NCBI RefSeq assembly: GCF_049674955.1
Contig: NZ_CP187232.1
Location: 7,192,001 to 7,256,000, forward strand
Origin: Sphaerisporangium viridialbum
GTDB taxonomy: Bacteria; Actinomycetota; Actinomycetes; Streptosporangiales; Streptosporangiaceae
Reading direction: 5' to 3'
Length of the DNA stretch: 64,000 nucleotides
In this document: piece by piece, positions 60,658 through 64,000 of the stretch
Numbering within the stretch: the stretch's first letter is position 1
Layout: each line of letters starts with the position of its first letter
The notes under the pieces: model-generated
What the model was told of the DNA's origin: nothing
The model's input: only the letters and a program-made list of their open reading frames with translations
Database searches by the model: none
Made by a program: the position numbers and the translations under genes

Positions 60658-61014
60658 CTAGTGCGGGACGTGGTGAGCGCCCTCCACGCCGCCGAGTACG
60701 TGCTCCCGTCCCCATGCGCCGAGCGGCGCCAGCGCCGCGTTGAGCGAGACGCCGAGCGAAGTCAGCGAGTACTCGACGCGGGGCGGCACCTCGTCGTACA
60801 CCTCGCGGTGCACGATGCCGTCCACCTCCAGCTCGCGCAGATGGGAGGCGAGCACCTTCTCGGTCACTCCCGGCAACACCCTGCGCAGCTCGCCGAAGCG
60901 GCACGCCCGTTCGTTGAGCGCCCAGAGGATCAGCACCTTCCACTTGCCGCCGATCAGGTCCATCGCCGCGTCGATTCCGCAGACGTACGCCCCCGGCCTC
61001 CGTGCGGTAGCCAT
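60658..61014 (-). CDS. HxlR-family transcriptional regulator
   Basis: 118-residue regulator with the winged helix ACRFGELRRVLPGVTEKVLASHLRELEVDGIVHREVYDEVPPRVEYSLTSLG (residues ~37-88), the HxlR pattern. A Cys in YVCGIDAAMDLIGGKWK may act as a thiol/redox sensor as in other HxlR proteins. It is divergent from the imine-reductase-like gene, its likely target, with palindromes in the gap. Confidence 0.94.
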   Translation of the reverse strand: MATARRPGAYVCGIDAAMDLIGGKWKVLILWALNERACRFGELRRVLPGVTEKVLASHLRELEVDGIVHREVYDEVPPRVEYSLTSLGVSLNAALAPLGAWGREHVLGGVEGAHHVPH

Positions 61015-61063
61015 GGTCCACCCTCCTACCTGCTCACTCACCCCGGAGTAACCACCCACTTCA

Positions 61064-61075
61064 AAGTGCGTACTT
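61064..61075. promoter_or_regulatory. HxlR candidate operator
   Basis: AAGTGCGTACTT (arms AAGT/ACTT) overlaps CACTTCAAAGTG (61057-61068). Both palindromes lie in the 95-bp gap between the divergent HxlR and imine-reductase-like genes. Sites of this kind are usual for HxlR dimers; which is used is not known. Confidence 0.5.
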
Positions 61076-61109
61076 GATCATTCCGGGGGCTGCGGCAAGT
61101 CTATTCGGC

Positions 61110-61991
61110 ATGGATGAAGACACCTTTGAGAAGTCCCGGCTCACTCTCCTCGGGCTCGGTGCCATGGGTACCGCGCTCGCCCGCGCGTGGCTCGCCGCCG
61201 GGCATCCGACGACCGTCTGGAACCGCACCCCCGGCCGGGCCGAGCCACTCGCGGCCGAGGGCGCGACGGTTGCCGGAACGGCCGCCGAGGCGGTGGCCGC
61301 GAGCGGTCTCGTAGTGGTCTGCCTGCTCGACGACGCCTCGGTCGGCGAGGCCCTGACCGGCGCCGACCTGACGGGCAGGGACCTGGTCAACCTCACCACC
61401 GGCACCCCCGCCCAGGCGCGCGCTCGCGCCGAGTGGGCCGGGGAGCGCGGCGCCCGCTACCTGGACGGCGGGATCATGGCGGTCCCGCCGATGATCGGCG
61501 CGCCGGGATCCGGCGGCTATGTCTTCTACAGCGGATCCCGTGCCCTCTTCGACACCCACCACGGCGCGCTGGCCATCCCGGCCGGCACCAGGTACGTCGG
61601 TGAGGACCCCGGCCTCGCCGCGCTCCACGACGTGGCGCTGCTGAGCGCGATGACCGGGATGTTCGCCGGGGTCTCGCACGCCTTCGCGCTGATCCGCAAG
61701 GAGGACGTCGCGCCGGAGGACTTCGCCCCTTCGCTCGTCAACTGGCTCACCGCCATGGCCCCTTACGCGTACGGGATCGCCGGCCACCTGGAGAGCGGCG
61801 ACTACACCAAGGGCGTGGTCTCCAACCTCGCCATGATGGTCGAGGGCAACTCGACGCTGCTGCGCACGGCCGATGAGCAGGGAGTCAGCGCCGAGCTGCT
61901 GACCCCGTTCATGGCCCTGATGGAGCGCCGCCTCGCCGACGGCCACGGCGACGAGGGCACCACGGGCGTGATCGACCTGCTCACTCGCTGA
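61110..61991 (+). CDS. imine reductase-like NAD(P)-dependent oxidoreductase
   Basis: 293-residue protein of the 6-phosphogluconate-dehydrogenase-like superfamily, closest in form to imine reductases. Rossmann motif LLGLGAMGTALARAW (~11-25), VWNRTPGRAEPL (NADP-specific Arg) and NLTTGTPAQARARAEWA. The C-terminal helical domain ends with GTTGVIDLLTR. It may reduce imines or beta-hydroxyacids. The ATG at 61110 is chosen over one 12 codons upstream that would overlap the regulatory palindromes. Divergent from HxlR. Confidence 0.9.
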   Translation: MDEDTFEKSRLTLLGLGAMGTALARAWLAAGHPTTVWNRTPGRAEPLAAEGATVAGTAAEAVAASGLVVVCLLDDASVGEALTGADLTGRDLVNLTTGTPAQARARAEWAGERGARYLDGGIMAVPPMIGAPGSGGYVFYSGSRALFDTHHGALAIPAGTRYVGEDPGLAALHDVALLSAMTGMFAGVSHAFALIRKEDVAPEDFAPSLVNWLTAMAPYAYGIAGHLESGDYTKGVVSNLAMMVEGNSTLLRTADEQGVSAELLTPFMALMERRLADGHGDEGTTGVIDLLTR

Positions 61992-62033
61992 CGCGTCCAC
62001 CGTGGATCACCAGGGAGATCCGCGGGACACGTT

Positions 62034-62444
62034 CTAGAGGCGGACCTCGTACTCGGGGGAGCGGCGCCGTCCGGGCTGGCCGGGCTCGGTGCTGGGCTCG
62101 ACCTTGCGGATGTAGCCGGCCGCCTCCAGCAGGTCCAGCGCCGGGACCATCGCCGCGACGGTCTTGAAGCGGCGCGCGAGGCGGCGGAACACGTCACGCC
62201 GCCGGAAACGCTGGGCGCCGGTCCGCCGGATGCACTCCAGCACGGCGCGGGCGTCGTCGGGCAGGGCGTCATCGGAGCGCGTGGGGGGCGTCACCGCGCT
62301 GATCTGCATCCGCGAGGCGCTCTCGTTCCTGATGCGCGAGATCTCGAGGATGAGATCATCGAGGTCCACCAGCATGCGCGTGGCGGCGCGGAAGCGCTCG
62401 AAGTCATCCTGAATCTGCAGCAGCCGCTCGGCTTCCTGACGCAT
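62034..62444 (-). CDS. small winged-helix protein of unknown function
   Basis: 136-residue protein. The N-terminal half is helical (LLQIQDDFERFRAATRMLVDLDDLILEISRI), and the C-terminal part (RAVLECIRRTGAQRFRRRDVFRRLARRFKTVAAMVPALDLLEAAGYIRKVEPS, then a GRRRSPEYEV end) resembles the winged-helix end of DUF3987-type primase/helicases, which also end in PGRP-x-SP-x-Y-x-V. No other part of such a primase is present. I do not know a function; it could be a transfer-element remnant or a stand-alone regulator. Confidence 0.6.
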   Translation of the reverse strand: MRQEAERLLQIQDDFERFRAATRMLVDLDDLILEISRIRNESASRMQISAVTPPTRSDDALPDDARAVLECIRRTGAQRFRRRDVFRRLARRFKTVAAMVPALDLLEAAGYIRKVEPSTEPGQPGRRRSPEYEVRL

Positions 62445-62607
62445 GGCTGAATAATGTCATTTTTGGCATCTATGTCAACACAACCTTCACCCCCGATTTC
62501 GCCGCTTCCGCGACTCCCACGCGGCCACCGTCGACCGCTCGGTAGTGGTCCGCAGGGGGAGGTTCGGATGGCATGCTGGACGGACGGCGATCACGAGGAG
62601 AGCAGCG

Positions 62608-62913
62608 ATGACCCACCCTCTCGGCACGCGGCCCGCACCCCGGCGCACCCCTTTCAGTGCGGAGGAGAAGGTCCGGAGCGAGGCGAACTTCGCCCCCTTC
62701 GTCGCCCAGCAGCTCCTCGCCGATGGACGGTTCAGGGTGTCCGCCGACACCGAGGAGATGGTGGAGCTGTTCCAAGCGGTCGCCCGCAGGGTGGGGGCCA
62801 TGCTTGAGCGGCCTGTGGTCAGCTACTCCAACGGCCGGTACATCATGATCACCTTTGGCCAGGAGGAGGCCCCCGGCCTCACCGGCCGAGGCGCCCCCTC
62901 GACGCAAGTGTGA
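62608..62913 (+). CDS. small protein, unknown function
   Basis: 101-residue cytoplasmic protein with no recognised domain. It reads as one helical/beta fold (SAEEKVRSEANFAPFVAQQLLADGRFRVSADTEEMVELFQAVARRVGAMLERPVVSYSNGRYIMITFGQ). The ATG is preceded by GAGGAG. Neighbours give no clue. The open frame, ribosome site and codon use support a real gene. Confidence 0.65.
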   Translation: MTHPLGTRPAPRRTPFSAEEKVRSEANFAPFVAQQLLADGRFRVSADTEEMVELFQAVARRVGAMLERPVVSYSNGRYIMITFGQEEAPGLTGRGAPSTQV

Positions 62914-62964
62914 CCCGCGACCCGCCGCTCGCCGCTCGCCGCGAAAGACCTTCCCGCTACGAAA

Positions 62965-64000
62965 CTACGGACGAGTGGTCACGTCGTCGCCGGTGAGCGC
63001 GTACGCGAGGGCGCTCTCGACGTCCTGCTCACGGCCCCAGGCGTACTCCGCCTCGAAGGCCCGGTCCCCGAGCACCGCCCTGGCCCGCCACTCGGCCTCC
63101 TCGCGCAGCCCGTCCGGCTCCGAGGGGCCGAGCCACAGGCCGAACCCGCGCTCGACGAGCTCGCCGATGCCGAGCAACCGGGCCGAGCGCTCCATGTCGC
63201 CGAGGCCCACCGCCGAACGGGCCATGCTGGCCAGCGCCATCACCATCCCGAGGCTGTCGTGCAGGAGGTGCTTCGCGCGCAGTGACGTACGGGCGAACCT
63301 GTCGGCCATCGGGAAGTCCCTGCGGTCGAGCTCGATGAGGCTGCGGACCCAGTCCCCTGAGGAGTGCAGCCAGATGTCACCGCAGGAACCGCACAGCGTC
63401 CTCTGCTGCCGCAGGCACGACAGCGCCTGCTCGGGCCTGCCGAGGCGGGTCAGCGCGTACGCCTGGCCCGTCAGCGCGTACGCGAGGCCGGCGCCGCGGT
63501 CGCCGCCGTCCTCGTGCGTCTCGCGCGCACGCTCGTACATGGCCAGCGCCTCGGAGACGTAGCCCCAGTGGAGTCCGGTGTTCGCGCAGCAGACCGTGCC
63601 CCATCCGGCCGCTGCGAGGTCGCCGCAGGAGAACGACTGGGACAGGCACTCGGTGGCGAGGTCGTTGGCCTCATCCAGGTCTCCCTGGAAGTCGGCCAGC
63701 CACGCGCAGGTCCACAGCGCCCGCGACAGGCTCGTACCCGGGGTACGGCTGAGCGAGAGCGCCCGCTGGAGGTAGTGACGGCCCTCGGAGATGAAGCCGC
63801 AGGCCATCCAGAAGTAGGCCAGCCTTCCTGCCAGATCGAGGCCGGCTGCGTGCTCGGAAGGCTCGGCGAGGCAGAAGTCGAGCGCGGAACGGAGATTCGG
63901 CAGCTCGTGGTTCATGCGCACGTACCAGGCGACCTGGTCCGGGCCGAACCATTCCTCATCGAACCGGCGGGCCAGGCCCAGGTAGTAGTCACGGTGACGG
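62965..64000 (-). CDS. large ATPase/TPR transcriptional regulator, C-terminal part (5' end outside window)
   Basis: 344 residues of the C-terminal half of a large regulator are visible, ending at TGA. The segment begins in the sequence RHRDYYLGLARRFDEEWFGPDQVAWYVRMNHELPNLRSALDFCL, a well-known region just after the NB-ARC-type ATPase of actinobacterial LuxR/AfsR-like regulators, then a series of TPR-like helix pairs (AGRLAYFWMACGFISEGRHYLQRAL, ALTRLGRPEQALSCLRQQ). No LuxR HTH follows the TPRs, as the gene stops soon after DVESALAYALTGDD; any DNA-binding domain must be N-terminal or missing. Confidence 0.85.
   Translation of the reverse strand, partial: RHRDYYLGLARRFDEEWFGPDQVAWYVRMNHELPNLRSALDFCLAEPSEHAAGLDLAGRLAYFWMACGFISEGRHYLQRALSLSRTPGTSLSRALWTCAWLADFQGDLDEANDLATECLSQSFSCGDLAAAGWGTVCCANTGLHWGYVSEALAMYERARETHEDGGDRGAGLAYALTGQAYALTRLGRPEQALSCLRQQRTLCGSCGDIWLHSSGDWVRSLIELDRRDFPMADRFARTSLRAKHLLHDSLGMVMALASMARSAVGLGDMERSARLLGIGELVERGFGLWLGPSEPDGLREEAEWRARAVLGDRAFEAEYAWGREQDVESALAYALTGDDVTTRP

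Overview
This window is high-GC DNA (roughly 70% G+C by eye) from a filamentous actinobacterium, most likely in the Streptosporangiaceae/Streptosporangiales or a close relative. The signs are the gene families: PucR, an S-adenosylmethionine methyltransferase of the DUF574 type, QcrB, secreted CBM2-linked hydrolases, LacI-controlled sugar ABC transporters without their own ATPase, a DUF2243/CtaG pair, frequent GTG/TTG starts, and CebR-type operators. It reads as chromosomal accessory territory. I see no phage, integrase, insertion sequence or CRISPR array. Three small gene relics (a solute:sodium symporter, a LuxR-type HTH and a catalase fragment) show decay by deletion.

Layout. 1-9.9 kb: partial penicillin acylase, EEP-family hydrolase, ArsR regulator, DUF574 methyltransferase, a DUF1349 protein beside a perfect CebR operator, GroES-like protein, membrane Ser/Thr kinase, secreted lipase with a PucR regulator, PGPGW membrane protein. 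10.3-16.5 kb: secreted plant-polysaccharide genes: a three-repeat secreted protein, a GH74 xyloglucanase with two FN3 and a CBM2, a symporter relic, and a CE3-type GDSL esterase with CBM2. A tRNA with a CAU anticodon lies at 16.6 kb. 16.7-25.9 kb: the most unusual block, described below. 26-31 kb: very-long-chain-type acyl-CoA dehydrogenase, an orphan cytochrome b (QcrB), a free-standing tudor-like protein, a GNAT. 31.7-42.2 kb: a large GH87 alpha-1,3-glucanase, a winged-helix regulator, RidA, an NTF2-like/LysR divergent pair, a GH3 beta-glucosidase. 42.3-53.7 kb: PH-like membrane protein, a transketolase/PDH-E1-like enzyme with a divergent Lrp regulator, an ABC exporter with a palindromic operator, an XRE/membrane pair, CtaG/DUF2243, an MFS transporter, an alcohol dehydrogenase. 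52.7-57.3 kb: LacI regulator and a sugar ABC importer (binding protein plus two permeases). 57.6-64 kb: STAS protein, SDR, succinate-semialdehyde-type dehydrogenase, HxlR regulator with a divergent imine-reductase-like enzyme, two small unknowns, and the C-terminal part of a large ATPase/TPR regulator.

The candidate novel system is 17.6-25.9 kb, five co-oriented genes: an LVIVD beta-propeller protein, a WxL-like secreted protein, an M14 carboxypeptidase, a second WxL-like protein with an identical mature chain, and a DUF916-type (WxL-interacting) membrane protein. A DUF305 lipoprotein is divergent at the left edge. The propeller and the peptidase share no fold but end in the same ~95-residue domain, and each is followed by its own WxL-like gene. 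I infer a surface-display apparatus equivalent to the Firmicutes WxL loci: the DUF916-type protein holds the WxL-like protein at the cell surface, and the shared C-terminal domain may be what docks the enzymes.

Much of the rest serves extracellular polymer breakdown: xyloglucan (GH74, CE3, CBM2), beta-glucosides (GH3), fungal alpha-1,3-glucan (GH87) and protein (M14). Sugar control is suggested by a perfect CebR box at 5079-5092, a related palindrome upstream of GH3, a LacI-like palindrome upstream of GH87, and a LacI gene next to the ABC importer.
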